From Rhodospirillaceae bacterium (GTDB taxonomy: Bacteria > Pseudomonadota > Alphaproteobacteria > Rhodospirillales > UBA2165): 64,000 nt of DNA. Below are positions 42,528 to 51,532 of the stretch, in pieces. A model generated the notes under the pieces. It was not told the origin of the DNA and ran no database searches. It worked only from the letters and a program-made list of their open reading frames with translations. Numbering within the stretch: position 1 is the first letter of the stretch; each line of letters opens with the position of its first letter. The stretch covers positions 27,728-91,727 of the forward strand of contig CANIGJ010000017.1 of NCBI GenBank assembly GCA_947467145.1, written 5' to 3'. A program made the translations under genes and the position numbers.

Positions 42528-44158
42528 AGTTCGGACCCGTCCAGGTCAAAACCGCCGAGGGCGCGATCCTCGCGCATAGCGCACGCCTGCCTGGACGCGT
42601 CGTCAAAAAAGGCACGCCTCTGACGGCGGAAGATGTCGCCGCGTTCGAGGCGGCCGGCATCTCCACCATCACCGCGTTACGGCTCGACGCACGCGACGTT
42701 AACGAGGATAAAGCCGCGGCCGAGATCGCCGCCGTGTTGGGCGGCGCGCATATCAGGATCGCCGACGCCTTCACCGGACGCGCCAACCTATTCACTGAGG
42801 TGGAAGGCCTGCTCACCTACGACTGCGCGGCACTCGACCGTCTCAATCTCGTCGATGAAGCCGTCACCGTCGCCACCTTGGCGCCTTATGAGCCGGTCGA
42901 ACCCGGCCAGATGATCGCGACGGTGAAGATCATTCCCTTCGCGGTGCCGCGCACGGTCCTCGATGCCGCACTCGCGGTCGCATCGAGCGGCAAGCCTCTC
43001 CTCGCCGTCGCACCCTTCGCTGCGAAAAAGATCGGACTTATCCTCACCCGCCTGCCCGGCATGAAGGAAGGCATCCTCGATAAAACCGTGGATACCGCAC
43101 AGGCACGCGTCGAAGCCTATGGCAGCACGATCACGCATGTGGAACGCACCGCGCATGATGCCGACGACGTCGTCGCCGCGATCCGGCGCACCCAAGCCAG
43201 CGGTGTCGATATTGTCCTAATCTTTGGTGCCTCGGCCGTCGTCGACCGCAATGACGTCTTGCCGGCGGCGGTGGTCCAAGCCGGCGGCGCGGTGCATCAT
43301 TTCGGCATGCCGGTCGATCCCGGCAATCTACTGTTCATCGGTGAACTCGACAATAAGCCCGTCGTCGGCATGCCGGGCTGCGCGCGCTCACCCAAGCTCA
43401 ACGGTTTCGATTGGGTCTTGTGGCGTCTGCTCGCCGATCTTGCGGTGACCAAGCGCGATATCATGCTGATGGGATCGGGCGGCCTGCTGGTCGAGATCGC
43501 CGAACGCGGCCTGCCTCGTGCGCCAAAACCGAAGAAAGCAAAAAAGACCGAAGCGGCAGCGCAAGGCCCCCGCATCGCTGCGCTCATTCTCGCCGCCGGC
43601 GCTTCGAGCCGCATGGGATCGAACAAGCTGATCGAGGATATCGCGGGCATGCCCATGGTGGCGCGCGTGGCACAATCGGTCGCGGCTTCAAAGGCGACGC
43701 CAATCACCATCGTCACCGGCAATCAGCCCGAAAAGGTCAAAGCCGCCGTCAACGGCATCGCGGCCAGCTTCGTGCACAATCCCAATTTCGCCCAGGGCCT
43801 CGCGACGTCGCTCAAGGCCGGCATTGCGGCGCTACCCAAGGACATCGACGGCGTGGTGATCTGCCTAGGCGACATGCCGCTCATCAGCGAACGCACGCTC
43901 GACAAGCTGATCGCGGCCTTCAATCCACTCGAAGGGCGCGCCATCGTCGTGCCGATGCATGACGGCAAGCGCGGCAACCCGGTTCTATGGGGCACGCAAT
44001 ATCTTGCTGAGATGCAATCGCTCGGCGGCGATCAAGGTGCGCGCAAACTGCTCGACGCCTATGCCGACGATATTGTTGAAGTGGCCATCGACGATGAGAG
44101 CGTGCTCTTCGACGTCGATACGCCGGACAAGCTGGCCGAAGTCAAAACCCGCTTTTAG
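42524..44158 (+). CDS. Fusion of a MoeA-like molybdopterin-binding domain and a MobA/MocA-like nucleotidyltransferase
   Basis: A 544-aa protein with two parts. Residues about 1-335 form a molybdopterin-binding domain (DVNEDKAAAEIAAVLGG, VDIVLIFGASAVVDRNDVLPAAVV, FGMPVDPGNLLFIGEL). Residues about 350-544 form a GT-A type nucleotidyltransferase (ALILAAGASSRMGSNKL, VICLGDMPLISERTLDKL, KRGNPVLWG), as in MocA that makes molybdopterin cytosine dinucleotide. Both steps serve the hydroxylase family to which CoxS/CoxM belong. It is coupled to xdhC by an ATGA overlap. Confidence 0.9.
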   Translation: MKFGPVQVKTAEGAILAHSARLPGRVVKKGTPLTAEDVAAFEAAGISTITALRLDARDVNEDKAAAEIAAVLGGAHIRIADAFTGRANLFTEVEGLLTYDCAALDRLNLVDEAVTVATLAPYEPVEPGQMIATVKIIPFAVPRTVLDAALAVASSGKPLLAVAPFAAKKIGLILTRLPGMKEGILDKTVDTAQARVEAYGSTITHVERTAHDADDVVAAIRRTQASGVDIVLIFGASAVVDRNDVLPAAVVQAGGAVHHFGMPVDPGNLLFIGELDNKPVVGMPGCARSPKLNGFDWVLWRLLADLAVTKRDIMLMGSGGLLVEIAERGLPRAPKPKKAKKTEAAAQGPRIAALILAAGASSRMGSNKLIEDIAGMPMVARVAQSVAASKATPITIVTGNQPEKVKAAVNGIAASFVHNPNFAQGLATSLKAGIAALPKDIDGVVICLGDMPLISERTLDKLIAAFNPLEGRAIVVPMHDGKRGNPVLWGTQYLAEMQSLGGDQGARKLLDAYADDIVEVAIDDESVLFDVDTPDKLAEVKTRF

Positions 44159-44164
44159 GAAACG

Positions 44165-44599
44165 CTACAGCGTGATGCTGAGGTTTTCGCCGGTGCGCGC
44201 CAGGGTGTTGTGGATCACCGCGGCCGTCATCTCGTAGGTCTCGACACCCTGCTTTACCGTCGCCTTGGTGTTCGCGCCGCCTGGTGAGCTCGGCGGCACA
44301 TTGAATTGCGGATGCGGTGCGAAGGCGATGGAGAAGCTTTCGGTCGAGGTCGACAGCAGGCTGCCCACCATGCGGCGGCGCGGGCGATCAGAATCGGCCA
44401 GCGTGAAGTCCGGGCTTTGTCGCTTCTGCTCGGGGGCGAAATCAGAATAACGGAAAGAATCGCGTGCCAGCAGCTCGCGCGCATCAAGCTGGTTGACCGC
44501 CGCCGGGGCAACCTCGGCGACCGGCGTAGCGGCTGAAAAGCCGCCCGCATAGGCCACCGCTCCGCTGGCGACCCGCGATATGCCTGGCGATAACGCCAT
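44165..44599 (-). CDS. Hypothetical protein of 144 aa
   Basis: A soluble-looking protein with a low-complexity Ala/Gly N terminus (SGAVAYAGGFSAATPVAEVAPAA), a charged middle (EQKRQSPDFTLADSDRPRRR) and a C-terminal segment TYEMTAAVIHNTLARTGENLSITL. No signal peptide is obvious and no family is recognised. It converges with the molybdopterin-fusion gene, whose stop lies six bases away. Coding bias fits neighbouring genes, so it is probably real. Confidence 0.6.
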   Translation of the reverse strand: MALSPGISRVASGAVAYAGGFSAATPVAEVAPAAVNQLDARELLARDSFRYSDFAPEQKRQSPDFTLADSDRPRRRMVGSLLSTSTESFSIAFAPHPQFNVPPSSPGGANTKATVKQGVETYEMTAAVIHNTLARTGENLSITL

Positions 44600-44730
44600 T
44601 ATGTTCCCGTTCTTGAATGTCCGGACTTAGTGCCCGGTACATTAGTATTGTCCGGCGGAACGGCACGCCAAGTCAACTGCGGGACCCCGCAGCGCATGAA
44701 AACTCAACGATTACAATTTATTAGGGTGGA

Positions 44731-45243
44731 CTAGACGTTGCCGTCCGTCAGGCCGTAGACCAGCCATTCGCCATCGTCAGCCCTGCAGGCGATCCCTGCG
44801 CCACTGCCGATCCCCTCCTTCGCCGCGATCGTCGCATCGAAATTGCGGCATTGTTTGCCGCCCTTACCGATGAAGCTGCCGGTCGGCGTGACCGAGCCGG
44901 CGGTCCGGGTTTCCGGATTGGCCCAGGTGACGACCTGGCCGTTCGGCGCGGTTTGCATCGCTTGCTGCGTAGTCTTGCGGAAGGTTTCCCGATCGGACGG
45001 CATTAATGTTCCGCCATAGGCCCAGCCACCCATGGCGCCGACGGTACCGCCGAAAATCATCATCATGATATTGCCCGTGCCGCCGCCGAACTGCGATCCC
45101 ACGGCATATCCGATGCCGGCGCCGCTGACGGCGCTGACCGCGCTGGCGACGAACTGATCGTGGGTTTGCGGCTTCTGCGCACCGCAGCCCGCCAGGGGCC
45201 CGGTGAGTGCCAGGGCGGCCGTCAAGATCAGGGCTTTTTTCAT
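44731..45243 (-). CDS. Outer-membrane lipoprotein, 17-kDa surface-antigen-like
   Basis: A 170-aa lipoprotein with the lipobox LAGC (Cys about residue 20). A Gly-rich, hydrophobic middle (GAGIGYAVGSQFGGGTGNIMMMIFGGTVGAMGGWAYG) resembles the glycine-zipper part of Rickettsia 17-kDa-type surface antigens. The C-terminal half has TWANPETRTAGSVTPTGSFIG and CRNFDATIAAKE, also seen in that family. GGAGG-like sequence before the ATG supports the start. It is likely anchored in the outer membrane; its function is unknown. Confidence 0.82.
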   Translation of the reverse strand: MKKALILTAALALTGPLAGCGAQKPQTHDQFVASAVSAVSGAGIGYAVGSQFGGGTGNIMMMIFGGTVGAMGGWAYGGTLMPSDRETFRKTTQQAMQTAPNGQVVTWANPETRTAGSVTPTGSFIGKGGKQCRNFDATIAAKEGIGSGAGIACRADDGEWLVYGLTDGNV

Positions 45244-45373
45244 GACCGTTTCCTCCGATCGAGCGAAACAGCATAGCCTGAACTTCCTAATTTTGTATGG
45301 AGACCTTTAGAGGACAGCTTAACGCCCGGAAGCTTGTGGCGCGGTCAGCGCCAGTACCCCTATGGCGCGCGCG

Positions 45374-45670
45374 TCAGCGCGCGACGCAGTTGAAATGCCC
45401 CAGGGTCGGCGTCGCTAGCGGGCAAAGGCCGATTTCGCTGTGGGTATAGCGCGCCGTTTTGCCGAATTTCGCGCATTCGGCCTCGGCCATCGCCAGGATA
45501 TCCTGCGGCGCCGTATTGCGGGTGAAATAGCAGATATCGACCGTCGAACGATCCGTGGGCTCCTGGCCGAACCCCTTGCGGTCGCGGTTGAACTCGTCTT
45601 CCTGATAGATATAGGGCGCGCAGGCGTTTAAGGCCGTACAGGCGACCAGAATAGTCAGTATCCGTTTCAT
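45374..45670 (-). CDS. Small lipoprotein of unknown function
   Basis: A 98-aa protein with a lipobox LNAC (Cys at about residue 16) after a short signal sequence MKRILTILVACTA. Mature features are YIYQEDEFNRDRKGFGQEPTDRSTVDICYF and a C-terminal CPLATPTLGHFNCVAR with conserved-looking Cys residues, which could form disulfides. Similar small periplasmic lipoproteins are common in alphaproteobacteria. The ATG at 45670 is preferred because it begins the signal peptide. Confidence 0.75.
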   Translation of the reverse strand: MKRILTILVACTALNACAPYIYQEDEFNRDRKGFGQEPTDRSTVDICYFTRNTAPQDILAMAEAECAKFGKTARYTHSEIGLCPLATPTLGHFNCVAR

Positions 45671-45711
45671 TGCCGATCTATAGCGGCCCGGCCTGATTTG
45701 CACAACGATGC

Positions 45712-48700
45712 TTAGGGCCCCACCGCACCGGACAGCAGACTAGCATTGCCGCCGATGGCCGCCGTATTAACCGACAGGCTGCGTTCCACGGCGAAGCGCG
45801 ACAGATAATGTGGGCCACCTGCCTTGGGACCGGTCCCCGACAGTACCTCGCCGCCAAACGGCTGCACGCCGACGACCGCGCCGATGATGTTGCGGTTCAC
45901 ATAGGTATTGCCGATGCGCAGGCGCGCATGGAGCCGGCGGACAAAGGAATCGACACGGCTTTGGATGCCCAAGGTCAAACCGTATCCCAGACCATTCAGC
46001 GCATCGACCACGGCATCGATCTCGTCCGCACCATAGCGGACAACATGGAGGACCGGCCCGAAGGTTTCGTGGGTGAGCTGTTCAATGCGAGCGATCTCAT
46101 AAATACGCGGCGCGAAAAAGGTCTCTCCCCTATCCCCCTCACCCAATTGGGCACGGAACAACGGCTTTGCCTCCACGTCCATGCGTTTCACATGCGCGTC
46201 CAAGGCCGCGAGCGCCTCCGCATCGATCACTGGGCCGATATCGGTTGCCGGATCGCCCGGATCGCCCACGACCAGTTCGCGCGCTTTACCGACGAGCATC
46301 GCGATGATGCCGTCGGCGATATCGTCCTGCACGATCAACAGTCGCAGCGCCGAACAACGTTGCCCCGCGCTGCGAAAAGCCGAAACGATCGCATCATCGA
46401 CGACCTGTTCGAGCAGTGCGGTGGAATCGATGATCATAGCATTAATGCCGCCAGTCTCGGCGATGAAGGGCACGATCGGCCCATCACGCGCCGCCAGCAC
46501 GCGGTTGATGGCCTGGGCCGTCTCAAAACCACCGGTAAAGACCACGCCGTCGATGCGCGGATCGGCCACCAGCTTGGCGCCAATTGTGGGTCCGTCACCC
46601 GGCGTCAAATGGAGTACCTCAGCCGGAACACCCGCCTGATGTAGCAACGCCACCGCGCGCGCCGCGATCCGCGGCGTTTGTTCGGCGGGTTTCGCGAGTA
46701 CGCAATTGCCCGCCGCCAAGGCACCCGAGACCTGGCCGGTGAATATGGCCAACGGAAAATTCCACGGGCTGATGCAGGCAAAGAGGCCGCGCCCGCGCAG
46801 CGCTAGGGTATTGCGTTCGCCGGTCGGCCCGCTCAATTCGCGTGGGGCCGCAAATTGCCGGCGCGCCTCGGCGGCATAATAGCGCAGGTAATCGACCGCC
46901 TCGCGTACTTCTGAGACCGCATCGATCAAGGTCTTTTTCGCTTCGCGCACGCACAGCGCCATGAACTCGGCGCGGTTCGATTCAAAAAGGTCGGCAGCGC
47001 GTTCCAGTATCTGCGCGCGTTCCTCAGCGCCGCGCGCATCCCACGCCTCATGCGCGTGACGCGCCGTATCGAGCGCCCGATCGAGCACGGCTGGCGTCGC
47101 ATCGGTCACGTTCGGCCACGATGTGATCGCCACGATCTCATCCAGGGTACGCGCCAGCACGACCGGATCGTCGAGATCGACACCGGCGGAATTGCGCCGT
47201 GCGCCATAGAGATCGCGGGGGTTCGGCAGCGCCGGGTTGGCGATAGCGGCCTGCGCCCGCAAGACCACATCAGGCGCCGCGATCACCGCCGCGACCGGCA
47301 GTTCATCGTGCGCCAAGCGATTGACGAAGGACGAATTGGCGCCGTTCTCGAGCAGACGGCGCACCAGGTAAGCGAGCAGATCGCGATGCCCACCGACGGG
47401 AGCGTAAACCCGACACGCGACCTTGGGATGCGCTGCCAAAAGATGATCGTACAGCACGCGCCCCATGCCATGCAGGCGTTGGAACTCAAACGCCTCTTCG
47501 CCACGCGATCCCGCCAATTCGAGGATCGACGCGACGGTCTGCGCGTTATGCGTCGCGAATTGCGGATAGAGCGCATCTTTGGCGGAAAACAAGGCCCGCG
47601 CGCAGGCGAGGTAGGAAACGTCCGTCGCCTCCTTGCGCGTAAACACCGGATAAGACGAAAACCCACCGATCTGGCTCGCCTTGATCTCGCTGTCCCAATA
47701 AGCGCCTTTCACCAGCCGCACATTAAGCCGTCGCGCGGTACGGTGCGCCAGATCGGCCACCCAATCGATCATCAAGGCCGCGCGCTTCTGATAGGCCTGC
47801 ACAGCCAGGCCAAAGCCTTGCCAATCGCCCAAATCGGCCACATTCAAAACTGCTTCGATCACGTCGAGGGAGAGATCGAGCCGCGCCGCCTCCTCCGCAT
47901 CGATGGTGAGACCAATATTGCACGCGCGTGCATCTTCGCACAGCGCCACAACGCGTGGCACCAGCTCAGCCATTACGCGTGCGCGTTGCGCGGTTTCATA
48001 ACGCGGATGCAGCGCCGATAGCTTCACCGAGATACCCGGGCGGCGGCGCACATCTGTTTCATGCGACGACGCACCGACCGCCGCGATCGCGGCTCGGTAA
48101 GATGCGAAATAGCGCGCCGCCTGATCGGTCGTTCTGGCCCCCTCGCCCAGCATGTCGAAGGAATAACGATAAGCTCGCGCGGCCTCATCGTACCGTGAGC
48201 GTGCCAACGCATCTTCGATGGTTTCGCCCATGACGAACTGGCGGCCGACGACATGCATCGCATGCACCAGCGCCGTGCGAATGACGGGCTCGCCCGTGCG
48301 CGCGATCAGGCGGCCGAGAAACCCGTCGACATCGGCACGCGCGACATCACCCAGATCGACGACACGCCCGGTCAGCATCAGGGCCCAAGTCGAGGCATTG
48401 ACGAACAGCGAATCCGATTTGCCGAGATGGCGCGTCCAGTCGCGCCCACCGATCCGGTCGCGGATCAACGCATCGGCGGTTGCGCCATCGGGGACGCGTA
48501 ACAGCGCCTCGGCGAGTCACATGAGGGTGATGCCCTCCTCGGTCGACAGATCGTATTCCTGTAGGAAGATATCGATGCCGCCCTGGACCTTGCGCCCCGC
48601 GCGGATCTTTTCGACCAAACGCTGCGCCTCGGCCTGGATGCGTGCCTGGGCCGCTGCGTCGAAGCTCGCCTCAGCGAGCAGGCGGCGGACAACCGTCTCC

Positions 48701-48750
48701 TCGTCGGCACGATGAGCTTCGCGGATCGCAGATCGGATCGACATGGGCAT
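45712..48750 (-). pseudogene. putA: Bifunctional proline utilisation flavoprotein PutA, interrupted by an in-frame TGA
   Basis: Normal PutA oxidises proline to glutamate through a proline dehydrogenase (here about residues 140-450, with YRYSFDMLGEGARTTDQAARYF) and a P5C dehydrogenase (about 500-1000, with the active Cys in SAGQRCSALR). The full frame from ATG 48750 is 1012 codons, the size of the minimal type A PutA without a DNA-binding domain. It is broken at codon 78 by TGA (plus-strand 48517-48519), where the family reads LMCLAEALLR, so a Cys codon TGC or TGT became TGA. The rest is intact. A TTG at 48468 could restart. Either a true nonsense mutation or a base error. Confidence 0.88.
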
Positions 48751-48781
48751 ACGTTTTTCCGCATGAAGGAGGCGATTTTTC

Positions 48782-49822
48782 ATGTCTATACTGCGCCCCA
48801 TGGATATGACCAGCAAGCAACTGAAGCTCTCCGCACTCGATCAATCGCCGATACGCTCGGGTGGTTCCGCCGCCGAGACGCTCCGCGAGACCATCGCGCT
48901 CGCCCAGGCCTGCGAAACGGCCGGCTATCACCGCTATTGGCTCGCCGAACATCACGCGTCGCATTCGCTGGCCGGCCCGGCGCCCGAGATCCTGATCGGA
49001 CATGTCGCCGCCGCCACCAAAACGATCCGGGTCGGCTCCGGCGGCGTGATGCTCAGCCATTACAGCCCGCTTAAGGTTGCCGAAAATTTCGCCGTCTTGG
49101 AAACGCTGCATCCCGGCCGCATCGATCTCGGCATCGGCCGCGCGCCGGGCAGCGATCAGCTGACCGCCATGGCGCTCGCTTACGGCTCGCAGATCGGCAT
49201 CGAATATTTTCCGACCCGCGTTGCCGACCTTATGGGCTTCCTCGGCACCGGCGAACCGCCCACCGAGATCTTCAAGCGCATCAAGATATCGCCCAAGCCC
49301 GACAATCCGCCGGAGATGTGGCTGCTGGGATCGTCCGATCAGAGCGCGCTGCTTGCTGCCCAACTCGGCCTCGGTTTTTCCTTCGCGCAGTTCATCACGC
49401 CCGAGGGCGGCGAATATGTCCTCGACGCTTATCGTCAGCGCTTCCAGCCGTCCGAGTTCTATCCTGCGCCGGAAACCAATATCTGCACCTTCGTCATCTG
49501 CGCCGAAACGCAAGCCGAAGCCGAACGCCTGCTCAAGAGCCGCGAGCTGTCGTTGCTGCGCCGTGAAAAAGGCGAGTTCGGCCCCTACCCGTCGATCGAG
49601 GAAGCGCTCGCTTATCCCTATACCGAACAGGACCGCGCGATCATCGCGCGCTCGCATCGCCGCGGCATCTTCGGCGATCCGCAGACCTGTAAGGCGAAGC
49701 TGATCGAACTCGCCAATAAGTATCGCGTGGACGAGCTGGTGATCCTGACCATCACGCACGACCCAGTGGCACGCCGCCGTTCGTACGAGCTTCTGGCCGA
49801 CGCCTTCCAATTGGTCGGCTGA
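48782..49822 (+). CDS. LLM-class flavin-dependent oxidoreductase (luciferase-like)
   Basis: A 346-aa protein of the bacterial luciferase-like monooxygenase superfamily. Typical segments are LKLSALDQSPIRSGGSAAE, YHRYWLAEHH, RVGSGGVMLSHYSPLKVAENF and RIDLGIGRAPGSDQLTA. The start has AAGGAGG nine bases upstream. These enzymes use FMNH2 or F420; the substrate is unknown. The gene is divergent from putA, with only 31 bases between the two starts, so their promoters must overlap the genes. The 3' end is followed by a 13-bp direct repeat. Confidence 0.9.
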   Translation: MSILRPMDMTSKQLKLSALDQSPIRSGGSAAETLRETIALAQACETAGYHRYWLAEHHASHSLAGPAPEILIGHVAAATKTIRVGSGGVMLSHYSPLKVAENFAVLETLHPGRIDLGIGRAPGSDQLTAMALAYGSQIGIEYFPTRVADLMGFLGTGEPPTEIFKRIKISPKPDNPPEMWLLGSSDQSALLAAQLGLGFSFAQFITPEGGEYVLDAYRQRFQPSEFYPAPETNICTFVICAETQAEAERLLKSRELSLLRREKGEFGPYPSIEEALAYPYTEQDRAIIARSHRRGIFGDPQTCKAKLIELANKYRVDELVILTITHDPVARRRSYELLADAFQLVG

Positions 49823-49845
49823 CGCCAACGGGCCAATTGGTCGGC
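49807..49845. repeat. 13-bp direct repeat at the end of the LLM gene
   Basis: CCAATTGGTCGGC occurs at 49807-49819 (within the last codons and stop of the gene) and again at 49833-49845, 26 bases apart. Each copy contains the palindrome CCAATTGG. It may be a small duplication or a protein-binding pair. The rest of the region to 50003 shows no gene. Confidence 0.6.
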
Positions 49846-50003
49846 GAGGCTCACAACCCTATCATGGCAACTTTGCATGGCAATTCAGACTTTTCGCCAC
49901 CCGGCCTGCGGGTTAGGGTCAGTTTAGAATGTGTCTGATGTTCAATTGCTCCCCCATCACGTCCATAACACTCGCCTAAGATTAAGCGTAAGGAACTGTC
50001 TCC

Positions 50004-50270
50004 ATGCATACGTTGTTCGTCGTCTTCGCCGGCCTGACCCTGCTGTTCGTCTTCATCCTGGTGTCACGCCTGATCAATCGAAGCGGCGGCGGTGCAGGCG
50101 GTGCGCGCGCCTTCATCTGGGTCTGGGGTCTGATCGCCACGGCCAATGCCGTGACCGGTGTTATCCGCGCCGGCATCTCGCCCCTGATCGAATTGGTCGT
50201 ATTCCTGGTAGTCTTCGGCGTTCCGGCCGCGATCGCTTGGTTTGCCTCTAAAAAGCTGGGCAATGCCTAA
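50004..50270 (+). CDS. Small membrane protein with three hydrophobic segments
   Basis: An 88-aa protein with hydrophobic segments at about residues 3-22 (LFVVFAGLTLLFVFILVSRL), 35-55 (AFIWVWGLIATANAVTGVIRA) and 60-82 (PLIELVVFLVVFGVPAAIAWF), separated by a Gly-rich loop. A basic C terminus (ASKKLGNA) probably faces the cytoplasm. AAGGAAC precedes the ATG. No family is recognised. Confidence 0.75.
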   Translation: MHTLFVVFAGLTLLFVFILVSRLINRSGGGAGGARAFIWVWGLIATANAVTGVIRAGISPLIELVVFLVVFGVPAAIAWFASKKLGNA

Positions 50271-50370
50271 CCACTATGGCCTGACGCCTTGGACCTGACG
50301 GCTTGGGCCAACCCGGAATCGGGTCTAAGCTTTCTTGAACGTTGAGATCACAATCAGGGGGGCGTATCGC

Positions 50371-51231
50371 ATGGTACGCATCATTCTCGCCGCCATCGCC
50401 GTCGGCTTCTGCTTGATCGGTGGCATCGGGTACGGCATTGCCGCCGAGGCCGTCGATCTGGCGCTCGTCATCGCCACCGATACCTCGCGCAGCGTCGATG
50501 AGGTCGAGGCCCGGCTGCAACGGGAAGGCGTGGCCGCCGCCTTTCGTCATCCCCAGGTGATCGAGGCGATTCAATCCGGCTATCATCGCCGCATCGGCGT
50601 CGCCTATATCGATTGGTCGAGCCATATGTATTCGACCGTCGTCCTGCCGTGGCGCGTCATCGACGGGCCGGCGAGCGCCGACGAATACGCCAAGGCGCTC
50701 ACGGCCGCGCCCATCACACTCGGCCAGCGCACCTCGATCAGCGAAGGCCTCGACCTCGCCTACAAGCTATTGGCCGACGGCAGTATGCAGGCGACGCGTC
50801 GCGTCGTCGACGTATCCGGTGACGGCCCCAACAATTACGGACGTCCCGTGACGGACTCGCGCGACGAGTTGGTCGCCAAGGGCATCACCATCAACGGCCT
50901 ACCCATCATCAACGAGCGCGATCAGTTCGGCCCGGGACGCAATCTCAAGGATCTCGACGATTATTATCGCGGCTGCGTCATCGGCGGCACCGGCGCCTTC
51001 ATCATCGTCGCCAAGGATTTCCAGGATTTCTCCAATGCCATCCGCCGCAAGTTGATCTTCGAGATCGCGGACCTCATGCCGCCCGATCAACGACGCCGCC
51101 CCGTCGGCATCGTCCCGGCGGCAGCCTCCGACGACCAGCGTTTCGGGTCGGGCTACACCTATCCGGGCGGTTGCGATGCCGGCGAGCGCATGTGGCGCCG
51201 CGAATTCGACTACAATCCGAGTTTTCGCTGA
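50371..51231 (+). CDS. DUF1194 (VWA-like) exported protein
   Basis: A 286-aa protein with a signal peptide (ILAAIAVGFCLIGGIGYGIAAEA). The von Willebrand A-like part begins VDLALVIATDTSRSVDEVE, where DTSRS is the metal-adhesion (MIDAS-like) motif, and continues GVAYIDWSSHMYSTVVLPW and RVVDVSGDGPNN. The C-terminal end PGGCDAGERMWRREFDY is also family-like. DUF1194 proteins are typical of alphaproteobacteria; their function is unknown. A G-run before ATG 50371 fixes the start, and the next gene follows after one base. Confidence 0.9.
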   Translation: MVRIILAAIAVGFCLIGGIGYGIAAEAVDLALVIATDTSRSVDEVEARLQREGVAAAFRHPQVIEAIQSGYHRRIGVAYIDWSSHMYSTVVLPWRVIDGPASADEYAKALTAAPITLGQRTSISEGLDLAYKLLADGSMQATRRVVDVSGDGPNNYGRPVTDSRDELVAKGITINGLPIINERDQFGPGRNLKDLDDYYRGCVIGGTGAFIIVAKDFQDFSNAIRRKLIFEIADLMPPDQRRRPVGIVPAAASDDQRFGSGYTYPGGCDAGERMWRREFDYNPSFR

Positions 51232-51232
51232 C

Positions 51233-51532
51233 ATGCCGATCCGCGAACGCAATCCCGTCGATCAACCGAGCAACACGCGCGAGCGGGAGCGCGCCGAAAC
51301 CATGGCGCTCAACATGATCGCCTTCCTGATGGCCGACGAAGAACGCGCCGACGGTTTTTTCGGCACTACCGGCCTGTCGCCCGACGATCTGCGCGCCGGC
51401 GTCGGCCAGCCCGCCTTCCTCGGCGGCGTGATGGATTATCTGTTGGAGCGCGAAGACCTGCTGGTCTCGTTCTGCGAAGACAACAAAATCGATCCCATGC
51501 AGCCGATGCGCATTCGGCAGATCCTACCCTAA
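51233..51532 (+). CDS. DUF3572 domain protein
   Basis: A 99-aa alphaproteobacterial protein of unknown function. The N-terminal part is charged (RERNPVDQPSNTRERERAET), followed by ALNMIAFLMADEERADGFFGTTGLSPDDLR and a C-terminal FLGGVMDYLLEREDLLVSFCEDNKI, the family signature. It starts one base after the DUF1194 gene stop, so the two are likely one unit. It converges with the heparinase-like gene and overlaps its end by four bases. Confidence 0.88.
   Translation: MPIRERNPVDQPSNTRERERAETMALNMIAFLMADEERADGFFGTTGLSPDDLRAGVGQPAFLGGVMDYLLEREDLLVSFCEDNKIDPMQPMRIRQILP

Noticed and set aside
48470..48519. Selenocysteine at the putA TGA
   Set aside because: No convincing SECIS-like stem-loop directly follows, and the position is not a known catalytic Cys; kept only as a check in the finding.
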